DNA of 64,000 nucleotides from Isoetes taiwanensis (GCA_021234155.1 JAJEKV010000136.1:620001-684000), one strand, 5' to 3'. Shown: positions 1 through 10,610, counted from the first letter of the stretch. A program made the numbers and translations. Notes: generated by a model from the letters alone, not told the origin.

Positions 1-236
1 TGGTGTAGTGCTTTTCCGTTTCTATTAATATCGCGCTCTCTATTTTTTGAGAATGGTTAGTACTACACTTAGGTCACATCTTACAATGCTACATGATCTA
101 TGGCAAAAGCCTAGGCGTTTCTTCCTTATTTGACCATTTGAACCTTCAATTCTTTTGTGAGCATCATGCTTATTTAGCTGTCTATCATTAGCATTTGAAG
201 CCTGGTCATGGATTATATCATGTTTATGCAGGATAA

Positions 237-344
237 CATCCAAAGTTTTGGTACACATGTACCATGTTTATGATTGTGCAATGATTTTGCATCTGATACC
301 ATCCAAAGTTTGGGTACACATGTACCATGTTTATGATTGGGCAC
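237..344. repeat. 63-bp tandem repeat, nearly two units
   Basis: A unit starting CATCCAAAGTTT begins at 237 and again at 300. Each contains the near-palindrome GGTACACATGTACC followed by ATGTTTATGATTG. The second unit is partial. The same arrangement is at 47095-47202 in copy B. No coding meaning is seen. Confidence 0.85.
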
Positions 345-700
345 AAGAAACTGCGCATATTATAAAATTAAGCACAGTTACAAATTAACTATTTTTAATG
401 CATTAAGTACAAAACTTCAATGTTGCACATGCAATAAACACTAGGACTATAACTATTGACGATTGTATTAACATTTCTAGATGAGATTATTTGTCCCTTG
501 GACAAATATTTTTTTGCCAAACCTTAAAAAACTTTTAATCTAGCATCACCTCCCCTTCTCCTATTTCTTTTTTCATTCATTCTCAAACATAGCCATGTAT
601 TGTAACTATCTCTACAATTTTAGAATTGCCTACGACAGAATCATATTCATGCCCAGTAATGTCCACAATCAAACAACCACTCCTTCAAATTGTTACTAAA

Positions 701-728
701 GCCCGGCAACGCCGGGCACCATAACTAG
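701..728 (+). mobile_element. Helitron 3' terminus (hairpin plus CTAG)
   Basis: The palindrome GCCCGGC-AAC-GCCGGGC (701-717) is followed by ACCATAA and then CTAG (725-728) with a T directly after it. A GC-rich hairpin about ten bases before a terminal CTRR, inserted so that the flank starts with T, is the known structure of Helitron 3' ends. The element body lies to the left, beyond the window. The near-identical terminus at 38195-38221 on the opposite strand supports a real repeated end. No Rep/helicase coding is seen, so this would be a non-autonomous element. The copy B equivalent at 47553-47579 has a degraded hairpin. Confidence 0.72.
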
Positions 729-2156
729 TTGGCATTAGATTTGGATGTATCAAGCCATGGCATCTTAGTTGAGATTGTGTTAACTTCTCCATAGCATGAA
801 ATTCAACCTTCCTATACGAAAAGTCCATGACATTTGAAATCCACAAAGCGTCCTTCAAAACTGCAATTCAATGCAATGATTCTCAAGCTCATATGCTAGA
901 GTAATGAAAGTATAATAGTTCAAATACTCTAATAGTTTATTGAAATAGTCTGCCACAATGAAGATTAACTTAATGGGCACAATTTGAGTGGACTAAATGA
1001 GAATATCAATTCAATTCCAAACGTGGATAATGTTGCGAGATAATAAACAATAGTTCGATCTGGATATGTTGGAAATGTGAAAATACTTTCATTTTGAGCC
1101 AAATTCAGTTAGGTGACAACTAAAAGGCATTGTAAAAACCATATACTTCAAGTCTATCCATGTCACCTGAACTCAAATTATCATGAGAAATTAAAAGCCA
1201 TGAACTGTCAGTTCTAATGTATGTCACTATATGCTAAAAGTCAAGGTACTACAGATTGTCTGCAACGACATAAGATTGCCAACTTTGAGTAACCTCTATA
1301 GTCACTTCAGAATTCTATTTTATCCTTGTACCTTCTCTTCCGTATGGTCCAAACAATCAACAAATATGTGTATACATTCAGAACAAAATTAAAATGTATT
1401 GAGTTGCATAGTGGGATGCAGGACTGATAAAAGCACAAATCGGATCACAACACATCCGTCTACTCCAAGTCCAAAAGGTACTTTAGATTAGTGGTAGAAT
1501 AGGAAGACCTTGAATACCCGTAAGCTTACAGAAACAATCTAAGATGCTAATGTGGGTAAACTACAAAGGCTAGTGGGCTACAATATGCTGCCGCTTAAAG
1601 TGACTAATGCTAACTGTAATTTTGTTTCAAGAACTTGGAAGAGACAAATAATGAACTTGTAACAGCCATACCTAATGTTCCCAGTTTGCTTGCAACTAAG
1701 AGGCACAGCTAGCAAATTGATATTGCTCAATATAAACTCCAAGTAGGTACAAATTTGGAACTTTTAAAAGACTTAGAGAAAGTGGAGATGTTATAGGTTG
1801 TCTTTGCTAAGCCAAGCAATTGCCATTGATGGGTATTATGTTAAAACCAAGAATCAATTTGTCATTGTAAAAGCATAACCTGGAGGAACAAAGATGCATA
1901 ATACTGTGTGGATATCATTTTTAGCACATATAGAATAGAGGGACAACAACAGGTGAAATGAATTATAAAAAGTGTGTGAATAATAGCAGGGCATTGAATG
2001 TTCCTCTTTGTTATTCCTAGCATTCTCCATTTTTTGACCTGAAAAACCGAGGCTGTTGTAATTCCCAATAGGATATAATTCTGCCATAATGATGAGAATC
2101 TTTCAAGAATGGCCTCGGAACTTGAGATATGTCCCTAGGATGACCAAATGAACGTG
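729..2156. other. Non-coding stretch, no gene recognised
   Basis: AT-rich sequence with frequent stops in all frames. Open stretches here, including the minus-strand one at 1854-2087, have no recognisable domain. Copy B is 47580-49000. I see no RNA gene or element boundary. Confidence 0.5.
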
Positions 2157-2266
2157 TAAGAATAAACTATCATCCTAGAATAACATATATGTTTTACATC
2201 ATCCTAAATAGTGTCATATATGTTATTACACTTATTCTTATGCTAAGAAAAACTATCTCTTAGCAT
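2157..2266. repeat. Two small foldback sequences
   Basis: TAAGAATAA near 2157 is the reverse complement of TTATTCTTA at 2232-2240, and inside it ATAACATATATG pairs with CATATATGTTAT. Directly adjacent, ATGCTAAGA (2240-2248) pairs with TCTTAGCAT (2258-2266). These could be remnants of a tiny inverted-repeat element. No target-site duplication is evident. Confidence 0.5.
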
Positions 2267-2542
2267 CTTGATTTGCATCTGATGCTGTTTACTGTCCAAG
2301 TACTATACTAAATAATATATTATGGTACAGCAGCATGAGACACTATAAAATGGAAATGAGTTGCCTCAAGCACCAGGCTCTTTACATTTGCAAAAGGAAA
2401 CATGACAACACGAATATAAGTGGACATGAATGAGAAGCATGAAATTTGTATGCTGCACATTGACTATAAAAGCATTAGAGAGACAAAGAGTTAGCACAAA
2501 TTTCGTCAGAAAGAGGAGCAATTAGCACAAATTTGATTTTGG

Positions 2543-2680
2543 ATGGCAAGTAGCAACAGCCCAACATGGAATAATAGTTTTGTGACAATGTCTTGCATTA
2601 GCTGGTTTGAGATGGGAAGTAGCAACATCCCAATATGGAATAGCAACTCTGCGGGAATGTGTCACATTAGCTGGGTAAAG
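2543..2680 (+). repeat. 69-bp tandem repeat that reads as two 23-residue units
   Basis: Two 69-bp units (from 2543 and from 2612) lie inside an open frame at 2543-2731. They read as two 23-residue repeats sharing the pattern M-x-S-S-N-x-P-x-W-N-(N/S)...C-(I/H)-I-S-W. A 69-bp period is a whole number of codons, but it is too short to prove coding. Copy B (about 49399-49540) has small indels in unit 2 that disturb the frame. Function is unknown. Confidence 0.5.
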
Positions 2681-2928
2681 AATTTATTCTCACAAAGAGT
2701 GCTTAGGAACTCCATAGGCATCACATTCTAATAACTCATCTAATCATAATTATGGCAATGGCACAGTCAGCAAAATTGATAATTGCTGGAAAAAAGCTCA
2801 CTTGTGAAGGTTATGAGTAGCCGTAGCTCTTTCGCAGCTCTGTTGTTGCATTTATAACTTGTTCGCAGCACAACATTCGATCATATCGCTGCACGGTAGT
2901 GAAATTTTGCGATCTAAGCCACATTCTA

Positions 2929-3375
2929 GTAACCAACACATTACCATTGACATTAATAAACATAACCATTGGATCCAACACATTTAAATTAAAATCCCCC
3001 TTAAACCCCCTTTGGTTTGGGTGCATATTCACACGGGGGGTGACTCCGGGCATCGAGAGCTGTTGGATAGGCATATTCGCCCCTTATTCCTTAATCTACA
3101 CCGTACGTAAAGTTCCTCATATGTGGGGTATGCAAGTACAAGATTTGCTATACTATATAACAAGATTCGCGAAATACTATAAGATTTCAACCGGAATACT
3201 ATATGGTGTTGATTTCGTACGTGCAAAATACAATTATGAGGGCTCTCGCTTCCCTACGTCACCCCCCATGTGAATATGCACCCAAACCAAAGGGGGTTTA
3301 AGGGGGATTTTAATTTAAATGTGTTGGATCCAATGGTTATGTTTATTAATGTCAATGGTAGTTATGTGTTGGTTA
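2929..3375. mobile_element. Foldback / long terminal-inverted-repeat element (~447 bp)
   Basis: Bases ~2929-3044 are an almost perfect reverse complement of ~3258-3375, so about 115-bp arms flank a centre of ~210 bp. Pairing resumes weakly further in (GAGAGC at 3056 with GCTCTC at 3243). Such a structure fits a non-autonomous foldback or MITE-type DNA transposon. There is no coding capacity; the open frames here are shadows of the two arms. A clear target-site duplication was not found. Copy B is 49786-50228, where only the left arm carries several single-base losses in homopolymers. Confidence 0.82.
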
Positions 3376-4245
3376 TTATACTAAAAAAAAATTTACAAAA
3401 TACTTGCTAGGATCTAATCTAGCAAATAAAATACTCCAAAAACTAAACCTAGTTAGAATTTGAGGCGTAGTGCATACGGTTTACCCAGGCCCAAAACTCA
3501 AACTGGCAGAAGGAAATACTTAGGCGAAGTGACCCAAGTACTGCGTATTTGCACCCTTCGGGCCCTAAAATAAAAAGCAGACGTAAGAACATGTAAGACA
3601 TGCAAAACATGTAGCAATATGTGTTATGTAATATGCAGCATTAAGAATAAAAAGGGAAAATAGTCCTATGAAACTTGAGTAACTATAATATTAAAGCATA
3701 ATGTAATATATAATTATATATGCTATTAAAGCATTTTATTTAGAAATTTATTGAGTTATTGCAAATAGCAAAGGTATTATAGCAGTTTTGGAGCACTTAA
3801 AATGGATAGTGGTTTAAGATACGATACAAATCTTGGTTGATTTGCCTATCAAACAGTCTTGGTTGGTTTATCTCGTACGTGATGCCTTCTGCTTGCATAA
3901 CTCCCATTAAGTGATGTTGAGCACGAGCCAAATGCGTTTTTCGTGCCATTCGTCTCATTGTAATAGCTACAACTAATATCTACCATTAAAAAAACAACCC
4001 AAGGTTAGAAGAATAATAAGAGTAACACAAGCTTGTAATTGTAATTGCATATTAACTTAAGCAATGGTCAGGTTAAAGCAATATGTAGCAATATGGTGGT
4101 TTTTGAGAGGAAGGGTTACATTTTTTTTTTCCAGGAATAAAGGATGGTCGTCATTTCAAAGTTGTTAAGAAAATAGATAGGCAAATTTGTTAGGGCAGGG
4201 TTAGGGTTCTTGATATGGAAGAAAGGTAGGGGGATTTTTCACGAG
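3376..4245. other. Non-coding stretch
   Basis: AT-rich DNA with short A and T runs. No gene, RNA or element terminus is recognised. The equivalent in copy B is 50229-51095. The end is a slightly GC-richer entry into the tandem repeat. Confidence 0.5.
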
Positions 4246-4500
4246 GAGGTGCGTTTGCGGGGAGGTAAGCATGGTCGAGTCTGGTGGTTGGAGCAAGCCA
4301 GCCGACTATCATGAAGCTGCATCTTGTTAGGGTTTTCGGATTGGCCCTGCCATGCAGGTTTATGCTAGATATTGGAATTGCGTTTGCAGGAGGTAAGCAT
4401 GCTCGAACCTGGTGGTTGGAGCAAGCCAGCCGACTATCATCAAGCTGTATCTTGTTAAGGTCCCGGTTCTGGCATGCTGATTCTGGCAGGAGTCTCGGTT
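4246..4500. repeat. ~130-bp direct tandem repeat
   Basis: A unit beginning GCGTTTGC(G/A)GG...GGTAAGCATG at 4251 recurs at 4380. Both contain a long shared stretch around GTGGTTGGAGCAAGCCAGCC and CCGACTATCAT(G/C)AAGCTG. A further partial echo (CACCCTGCCATGCAGGTTTATG) is near 4560. The overlapping open frames on both strands arise from the repeat and show no domain. Copy B is 51099-51345. Confidence 0.8.
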
Positions 4501-4699
4501 TGAAGAGTAGAACAATGGACGTAATGCTAGATATAATGCTACATATTGGAGTTTCGGATTCACCCTGCCATGCAGGTTTATGGAAGGGGAAACCTCCGGG
4601 AGCAGAGAGTTTCTGGGAGAAACTTGCCTTGGCGGCGCCGCCGAGAGCGGCGGAAGAACCATAGGCCAGAAGATTGGCACCATGATGGAGTGTAAACTG

Positions 4700-5540
4700 A
4701 ACCTGCAAGAATGGAAATCAAATCATATACTCTCAAGAAGGATTGGAATGCTAGAGCAAAACAGACAAAGACATTAGCCGAGCCGCATAATCCTTTAACA
4801 ACAAATCTGTGAAATATTCGAAACCTTTCAGACAAATAGAGAATCGTTCAGAAGTTTTTACATATGTTCTCGCTGGCTATGGCGATGCTTCCAGCCCTCT
4901 AATCTTTCCTTTACATCAATCCAACTATTAGGAAGACTAACCGTCATTAAGAAGCCTGGAATACCTCGTTCTTTGGCCATTCAAAAGCTCCCTAGATGCC
5001 GAATTTGCATGCACGTACAACCTGTCACAATTCCGATCCATCTCTCGACAGCTGCAGAAGGGCAATCGAATACAAAACCCTTAAGTTTTGTATTCCAAAA
5101 CCATATCCCATCGAACCCTTAAGTTTTGTTTTTTATTTTTGGTCGATCGGGAAAGTTTGGCAGCGACAAAAAAAACCCCAAACCTTAGGGAAACCAACCT
5201 GGGCAAAAAATCCAAAAAGTTTTCGGGACCCCGGAAAAACCAAATTTAAACAATAGGATGAAGGAGAGATCTTATTCTCTTCTCCAGAGGCTTCAGCCAA
5301 GATTCGACCATCTCGAGCCATCTCGACCGCATGGACGCTGTCAAAGCACTTGGAGCAAGTCAAGGATCTAGTATGTGATTGATCTGTTATGCAGTGCCAG
5401 CTTCCCAATCGGCTTTGCATCCTTTCTTAGCCTTAGAGAATCTCTAAATCCCGGATCTCACCTCTAGCGAATGAACCTAACCATGTATAGAGTAAAATAG
5501 ATTAGATCTTTACTCTGTTATTTCAGTTCACTAGATGATA
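4700..5540. other. Non-coding stretch, no recognised gene
   Basis: Contains short open frames on both strands (for example 4996-5256 plus and 5133-5420 minus) that overlap each other and carry no recognisable motif. There is a small direct repeat around AACCCTTAAGTTTTG near 5080 and 5115. Copy B is 51540-52380. Confidence 0.45.
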
Positions 5541-5544
5541 TTGT

Positions 5545-5640
5545 ATTGCTCTGTGTGCTCCTCTTGTGTAGTGGGAAGGGGGGTAGAGATCCAGAGCCTT
5601 CATAGATGATTTTCCTAGATAGCCTTATTAGTACCCAATA
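5545..5640 (+). repeat. Block shared with the LTR-like region at 30.3 kb
   Basis: A segment with GCTCCTCTTGT and GGGAAGGGGGGTAGAGA, followed by related words (CCT..TAGATGAT..TCCTAG), recurs at 30300-30365. Both sit downstream of clustered AACCCTAA-type words. This suggests two diverged copies of one LTR-type retroelement non-coding region. Copy B has the block at about 52399-52480. Confidence 0.55.
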
Positions 5641-6285
5641 AATGCGGCATGTGCATAGGAGCCCTTTGGTACGTGGGTGGTGGGGTTAGGCCAGGGTGAC
5701 AAAGAAGGCTTGTTAGGCTACAATTGATCCCTCAGTGCGTAGCGGCAATTTGGAGAAGCGTGTTGACACCTTTGTTGAAGAACCAAGGGAAGGACATTCA
5801 TTGGATATCATGCAAGTGTAGCAAGGAGGATGAGATTCAAGCAAATGAATTTGAGTTTAGAGATTGGAAGACCCCTCAAGATTGAAGTTTGGAAGACCCC
5901 GCAAGATTCTTGGTATGTGGCTAGTTCCAAATCATTTTGGCATGAGTTCTATTTCCCAAAGCTATGATCCTACCACCTCAATCCCATCCATGAAACATTA
6001 TACATGCTTCATAACACATATCTCCATGCCTCATTATCACTTTCCCTAGCCTAAGTTGGCGAAGAGTCTTTTTTCTAGTCAAAACACATCATACATACAT
6101 CACACACCCATCATACATTCACCACCTTTGAAAAAGCTAAAACTTTTACCAAATTTGGCTATTCCCATGGTCTAAGACCATTTTCTCTCTCTAAAAGCAA
6201 CACTAGAGAGAGAAAATGCACATTTTCTTCAAACAAGTGTGGAAGAGCAAATTATCCAAATCATTGCATAGAAGATCTAATGGTA
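5640..6285. other. Non-coding stretch
   Basis: No protein domain or RNA is recognised. Only a short palindrome-like CTCTCTCT/AGAGAGAG pair near 6185-6220 stands out. The open frame at 5864-6049 has no supporting motif. The equivalent in copy B is 52480-53130. Confidence 0.45.
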
Positions 6286-6289
6286 TGTG

Positions 6290-6600
6290 CACTAGTGCCA
6301 AATTGGGTGCCAAATTGTCCACATCATCCTCAAGAATGCCAAATACCATCCACATCATCACCTAAGCATATCCATGTCATCATACATGTGTCACCTAAGA
6401 AAAGTCATTTTGATACCTTAGGTGATATGTCATCTCCCCATGTGCCACATCATCTCCAACTACTTCCACATCATCATACACTTGTCATCCACATCATCTC
6501 CAAAGTCATTTTGCCACCTTACTTGACACATCATCGCTTCATAAGGCCATGTCATCACCCATTTCCCACATCACCCCACCAACTTGCCACCTCATCAAAT
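6290..6600 (+). repeat. Degenerate CCACATCATC-rich repeat tract
   Basis: The words CCACATCATC, CATCATC, GCCACCT and TGTCATC recur irregularly, giving a low-complexity tract with a His/Pro/Ser-rich translation. This looks like a decayed short tandem repeat rather than coding sequence. Copy B (about 53130-53460) has a short insertion near 53236 relative to copy A near 6398. Confidence 0.6.
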
Positions 6601-7925
6601 TTCATTCCCATTTTTAGCCAAAAAATCAAATGCTCATTTTTGCAAAGAGATTCTCCCATCTTGTAGAGCATCAAAAAAGATTCCTTGTGGAAAAAAGAAT
6701 TTTTGAAAAGGACCCCATATTGACCTTCATTTTTCACTTCTTAGGATTTGTGCCGAATTTAAAAGAAATAAAAAAAATCTTATCTACACTCCCCCCTCCC
6801 ACCCGAAGTCACTCCCCCACCCAATCTCTTCCCGCCACGTTTTGCCTCCGGGCATGTGAGTTGGCAACGGGCCAGGTCTCACGTGGAGGACAACATGTCA
6901 AGATTAATAGCTTGCATGGATTGAACCTTTTATACCCGAGCTTCTCTGTTTGAAAATGCATGTGGGATAATTCGCACAGAAAATTCAAGAACCCTAAAAA
7001 CAAATCGATGCTAAGATTCGGATTCTCACCTCGAGTTAACAACCTAATGATAGCCAAGACATCCCGGATTGATATATTTTTACATCAAAAAACCTTTTTC
7101 GAGCAAAAAAGACAGAGATTTGGGCCGGATTTGCCAAGATCGAAGCGGAAACAGGGGATTATAAAGAGGAATTTTTGTTAGATTCTTCGAGGCCTTTGGG
7201 CACAAGATTCAACAGTAGACCTTTGAAGGCTGGGATCTCTCACGAATTGCTTGAATTTGCCTTCCTTGTCTCAAAAAACATATGTTTTGAGGCAAATTCT
7301 ATGAAATTATCTTGATTACCGACATGATCCTGTGCCCTTGACTTGTGAGCTTGGGTTTTGATTGCTGAACTTGTACAATGATGTCTTATTGAATGAAAAT
7401 CCGAACCTTGGTGAAGATTTTTCCTGTCATTTCTCCACAAATGATTAAGTGAAGTAAGTTTATGAAGAAAAACATGAAGATTACCCTGGTATATCTCTAT
7501 TTCCCTCTTAAAGATTAAGAATAGCAACTTTGCACTGCGTTGCGCTGAGTTGCATCCTAGAATTGCACTAATCAAATCATATAAAGCTAACAAGAGAGTT
7601 AAGTGCGTACATTGATGAACATAGATAAGAATTAACCAGTCTTGAAAATTACATTTAAAGTGCTAGATCTCTGGCATATGCATGGCATTAGAAAGTCATT
7701 TTCAAACACAAAAAGGATAAAAGTCTGTCGAATTGCTTTTTACTTCACGGTTCTCACCACTCAACTTCTTTACTTGAGATCATTTTCCCATAGAAAGTCT
7801 AACTTTGCTAGCAAAAGAGATATGTGCTACTGCATATATAGACCTCTCAGAATCTTCCTGAAGTGTCATGATTGAGAAAGGATTGAGCCAACTCATTTTG
7901 CAAAGAGTTGCTCACTGTTACTTCT
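6600..7925. other. Stretch without a recognisable gene
   Basis: Several overlapping open frames exist (6809-7057 minus, 6960-7181 plus, 7240-7593 minus, 7642-7875 plus). They conflict in strand and frame and have no domain I recognise. The 117-residue minus frame at 7240-7593 is unbroken in both repeat copies (54098-54451), but the copies are too similar for that to show selection. Confidence 0.45.
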
Positions 7926-7929
7926 AGGG

Positions 7930-8480
7930 ATTCTAAGTTTTCAGCAAAAAAACAATTCTTTAAGAACATTTGAGCATAAGTTCTTCACAACAAGCTGGAC
8001 ATACCTTGTGTGCAGACCTTCAGAATTATCAAGAGTTGACAGAAGCAAAAACAAGTTGCTATAACTCATTCTACCAAAATTTGCTTGCTGTTTTTGCACT
8101 GTTGTGATCTTTGTGCAAGAAATCTAAATTTCAGGGCATTCTTGCAAGATTTTTTTTGCTAAAAACTTGTTGATCCTTGCTTCAGAACTTTTCAGAGGTA
8201 AAAAAAGATTGCCAGAATTCCATTTGCAAGAAATTGCTTGCTGTTTTTCGCATGGTGACAGTCATTGAGCGAAAAAACTAAATTTCAGGGAATCCTTGCA
8301 TATTTTTTGGCAAAAAAACTTGTTGAACCTTGTGTACAGATCTTTTAGAGCCAGAACCAAGGGTCAGAAGCAAAAAAGGAGTTGTACTTTTTCATTTGCA
8401 AAAATCAGCTTGATGCCAGGGATATTGACCAAGTTTTGACTTGGTCAAAAATGCAAATTTGAGTGGCCTCTGCATATTTT
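7930..8480. repeat. Diverged ~180-190-bp tandem repeats
   Basis: The sequence cycles through similar blocks: TTGCTTGCTGTTTTT, then a TGTGATCTTTGTGCAAG or GTGACAGTCATTGAGCG variant, then AAATTTCAGGG, CTTGCA, a T-rich run, AACTTGTTGA and CTT(G/T)..CAGA. At least three diverged units are visible. The tract lies just past the truncated end of the gypsy pol fragment. Copy B is ~54770-55330. Confidence 0.65.
8425..8448. repeat. Perfect 10-bp stem, 4-base loop hairpin
   Basis: TTGACCAAGT and ACTTGGTCAA flank the loop TTTG. Each arm contains TTGACC, a W-box-like word. It sits in repeat-rich non-coding DNA with no gene to regulate in view, so it is reported only as structure. It is conserved in copy B at 55279-55302. 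Confidence 0.7.
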
Positions 8481-8780
8481 CTTGCATCCGACTTTTAACC
8501 ATAGATTCTTTGAGTATTAAAGCATATTTTTGAATTGGAATCATGTCAAAACTCGAGTCTATCTGCAAATGGCATCTGTTTTGCTAAAGGTCATTTTTTC
8601 TAGTTTTGGGAAAGCAGTTCTAACACAAATTTTGAGCTTTCTTTTTGCAATCTTCTTGATCAGAGTGGCTGCCTGAAGTAACCTGGAGGTTCTAGGCCAT
8701 TGATATTGAAGGTTTGCCAGGAAAACCTTCAACACAAATAAGACAACAGCTCCAAATGGAGATGTACTAGGCCTAATAAA

Positions 8781-9000
8781 TCATTGTTCCACCAATTCTT
8801 CAAGTTGTTCTGCCATTTCTACCACATTAAAATGATAAGGAGGCCACGAAGGTGGTGCAGATCCTAGAAGCAACTCAATATCATAATTCACCTCACAAAA
8901 GGGAGGTAATTCTGTCAGCTTATCAGGGAACACATCCTTGAATTCTTCTAATACAACCTAGATAGCTTGAGGAACAATAGTTCCTTTCATCTCCATGACC
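8781..9000 (-). pseudogene. Ty3/gypsy pol fragment: linker and start of reverse transcriptase
   Basis: On the minus strand the reading includes EFKDVFPDKLTELPP, then DIELLLGSAPPSWPPYHF, and ends at EMAEQLEELVEQ followed by TGA (8781-8783). The DVFP...LPP...I-x-L-x-x-G-x-x-P-x-x-x-P-P-Y...L-x-x-Q-L-x-E-L signature is the known protease-RT linker and the first segment of gypsy reverse transcriptase. There is one in-frame stop shortly upstream (GCT ATC TAG). The palm domain with its catalytic aspartates is absent, and unrelated tandem repeats follow. It is therefore a truncated, non-functional element. Confidence 0.85.
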
Positions 9001-9082
9001 TTTTATCATTCAGACATACATGATTACTCCTTTGTGCAAATAGCACTTTTCACCTTGCATGATAACATAGAAGGACCGGACA

Positions 9083-9789
9083 TCATAGAGCGGCTACCCA
9101 ATTAATAGAACCATTTGACAATGTGCAAAGGACAGCCTTTCCTTTACAATCGATGTAAGCACTTACGGCCGTCATCCATGACATTCCCAGAATTAAGTCA
9201 TACTTACCCAGATCAAGTACTTCAAAGTTGGTACGAAACACTAGCCCACAAAGTTTAAATTGGAGCCGGGGTACAAACCCATTTGACATTTTAATCACAC
9301 CATCCGTTAATTCTACAGATCTAGGATGCCATGCAATCCCGGACAAACCCATCTGATCAACCAATCTAGGTGAAATAAAGTTGTGCGTACTACCACTGTC
9401 AATCGAGAAATGAAAATGTTGCGTTTGAATGCTACCTGGTAGATGGATAACGTTAGTAGCAAGATATTCTGCGGGATCTCTGCCAATGGCATATGCACAC
9501 ATATCTGGTGCTACTATAATTTCTTCCAAGGTAATTGCACGGGCTTGTGCGGGGCCTTTCCTCGATCACGAATAGTCCGAGGTCCACTAACACTTGGCGT
9601 ACTCGTTGCTTTATTCCAGTTTTCTGGATTCCCACTACTAGCTTGAGGCTGGTTACCTCGGTTCCCATAATTGGTATTTCGATCAAACTCCATAGCTCCA
9701 GTAGCCTGTTGTCCTGTATTATTCCTATTTCGCCATCTTCTAGGACAACGATCTACAGTATGTCCAGCTTCTTTGCAAAAGAAATGCAA
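9083..9789 (-). pseudogene. Ty3/gypsy zinc knuckle and aspartic protease fragment
   Basis: Two minus-strand frames together cover the end of gag and the protease. The upstream frame (9514-9789) has a zinc knuckle read as H-F-F-C-K-E-A-G-H-T-V-D-R-C, so the usual first Cys of CX2CX4HX4C is His. The downstream frame (9083-9529) has the retropepsin motif FSIDSGSTHNFIS followed by a YDLILGMSW-like segment, both typical of gypsy proteases. The frames overlap, implying a frameshift in copy A. In copy B the same region is one continuous 234-residue frame (55939-56643). The polyprotein would cut itself and assemble the retroelement particle. Gag lies upstream and an RT remnant downstream. Confidence 0.88.
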
Positions 9790-9953
9790 TCTTTTTCGGG
9801 AACAACGCCCTTGTTCCTCTTGACGTATCGGGACTGGTGCATTTGGCCGCCTTTCCGGAGTAGGACGTATATTTCCTCTTGTATCTCCAGACGCGGCAAA
9901 GGACCACTCCCTCTGCTTATGGGAGTTTTCTCTTGCTGATTTTTAATGTTGGT

Positions 9954-10166
9954 TTATTTCTTCTTGACTTTTTTAATCTGATCTTGGACTTGTTCCTTAA
10001 ACTTGGAAACTCGTATAGCTTCTTCCAAGCTAGGATATGTCACTCCCTCGACTAACAAAGTTAAGTCTGGCTTCAACCCACGAATAAAGTTGTCCGCTAA
10101 CTGTGCCACTGTCATAGTGAGTCCATATGGCTGCAATGCCCTGAATTTATTGGCATATACCTCCAT
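9954..10166 (-). pseudogene. Ty3/gypsy gag, C-terminal part
   Basis: This 70-residue frame reads YANKFRALQPYG, then LADNFIRGLKPDL, and a Lys-rich end. It matches the second half of the retrotransposon gag domain, where Y-x-x-x-F..L and FI-x-GL-x-P-x-L are usual landmarks. The preceding stretch up to 10268 also reads gag-like (WSTSKGAFKLHYLPAGFE) but in another frame. The gag gene is broken here by frameshift and stop. The copy B equivalent, 56808-57020, is open in the same way. Confidence 0.85.
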
Positions 10167-10268
10167 TATATCCCAGATTTTGGAATATGTTCACCTGCTC
10201 TAGCTCAAAACCAGCAGGTAAATAATGAAGTTTAAATGCACCCTTGGACGTACTCCATGGGATACGAC

Positions 10269-10610
10269 TCAAAAAAGTTGATTAGCTTTCTTATACACTT
10301 TCCACCATATCTTGGCAGGTCTTGTCAATAACACATTGGCAATAATTGCCTTCAACAGCTCTAGGGTTTTCTTAACTTTAAAATAAAATTCAATCCTCTT
10401 TAACCAAGCATCAGCATCTGTGGTATCTTTACCACTAAACGTCTCCATTTTACATTGCGTAAGAACCTTGTTGACTTCGTCAAAGTCAGCATCCTTCTTG
10501 GCAATTTGTTGTTGCATAGCGGCGAGTTGTTGTTGCATAGTTGCCAAAATTTGCTTTCGGTTATTGCTAGGAGCATTCTTTGCTACCCTCGACTTCAAAT
10601 TGTTACTCAT
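10269..10610 (-). pseudogene. Ty3/gypsy gag, N-terminal part
   Basis: The frame starts with an ATG at 10610. It has a Gln-rich coiled-coil-like stretch (MQQQLAAMQQQIAKK, about residues 25-40), then METFSGKDTTDADAWLKRIE, the opening of the retrotransposon gag domain (F-x-G..A-x-x-W-x-x-x-I-E). It stops after KIWWKVYKKANQLF. Gag forms the particle that packages element RNA. Copy B (57123-57461) differs near the N-terminus in a way that looks like frameshift or basecalling differences. The following part of gag continues in another frame. Confidence 0.88.

Noticed and set aside
2811-3273. Open frames across the foldback element
   Set aside because: They are translations of the two inverted arms and their loop, mirrored on both strands.
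4190-4835. Several overlapping open frames of 85-172 residues on both strands
   Set aside because: They coincide with the ~130-bp tandem repeat, conflict in frame and strand, show no domain, and change between the two large-repeat copies.
6280-6953. Long His/Pro-rich frame (a single 219-residue frame in copy B at 53120-53779)
   Set aside because: It is mainly the low-complexity CCACATCATC tract; the frame differs between copies by indels and has no domain.
8425-8448. Hairpin with TTGACC words as a W-box regulatory element
   Set aside because: It lies in a decayed repeat tract with no gene start nearby; kept only as a structural repeat.
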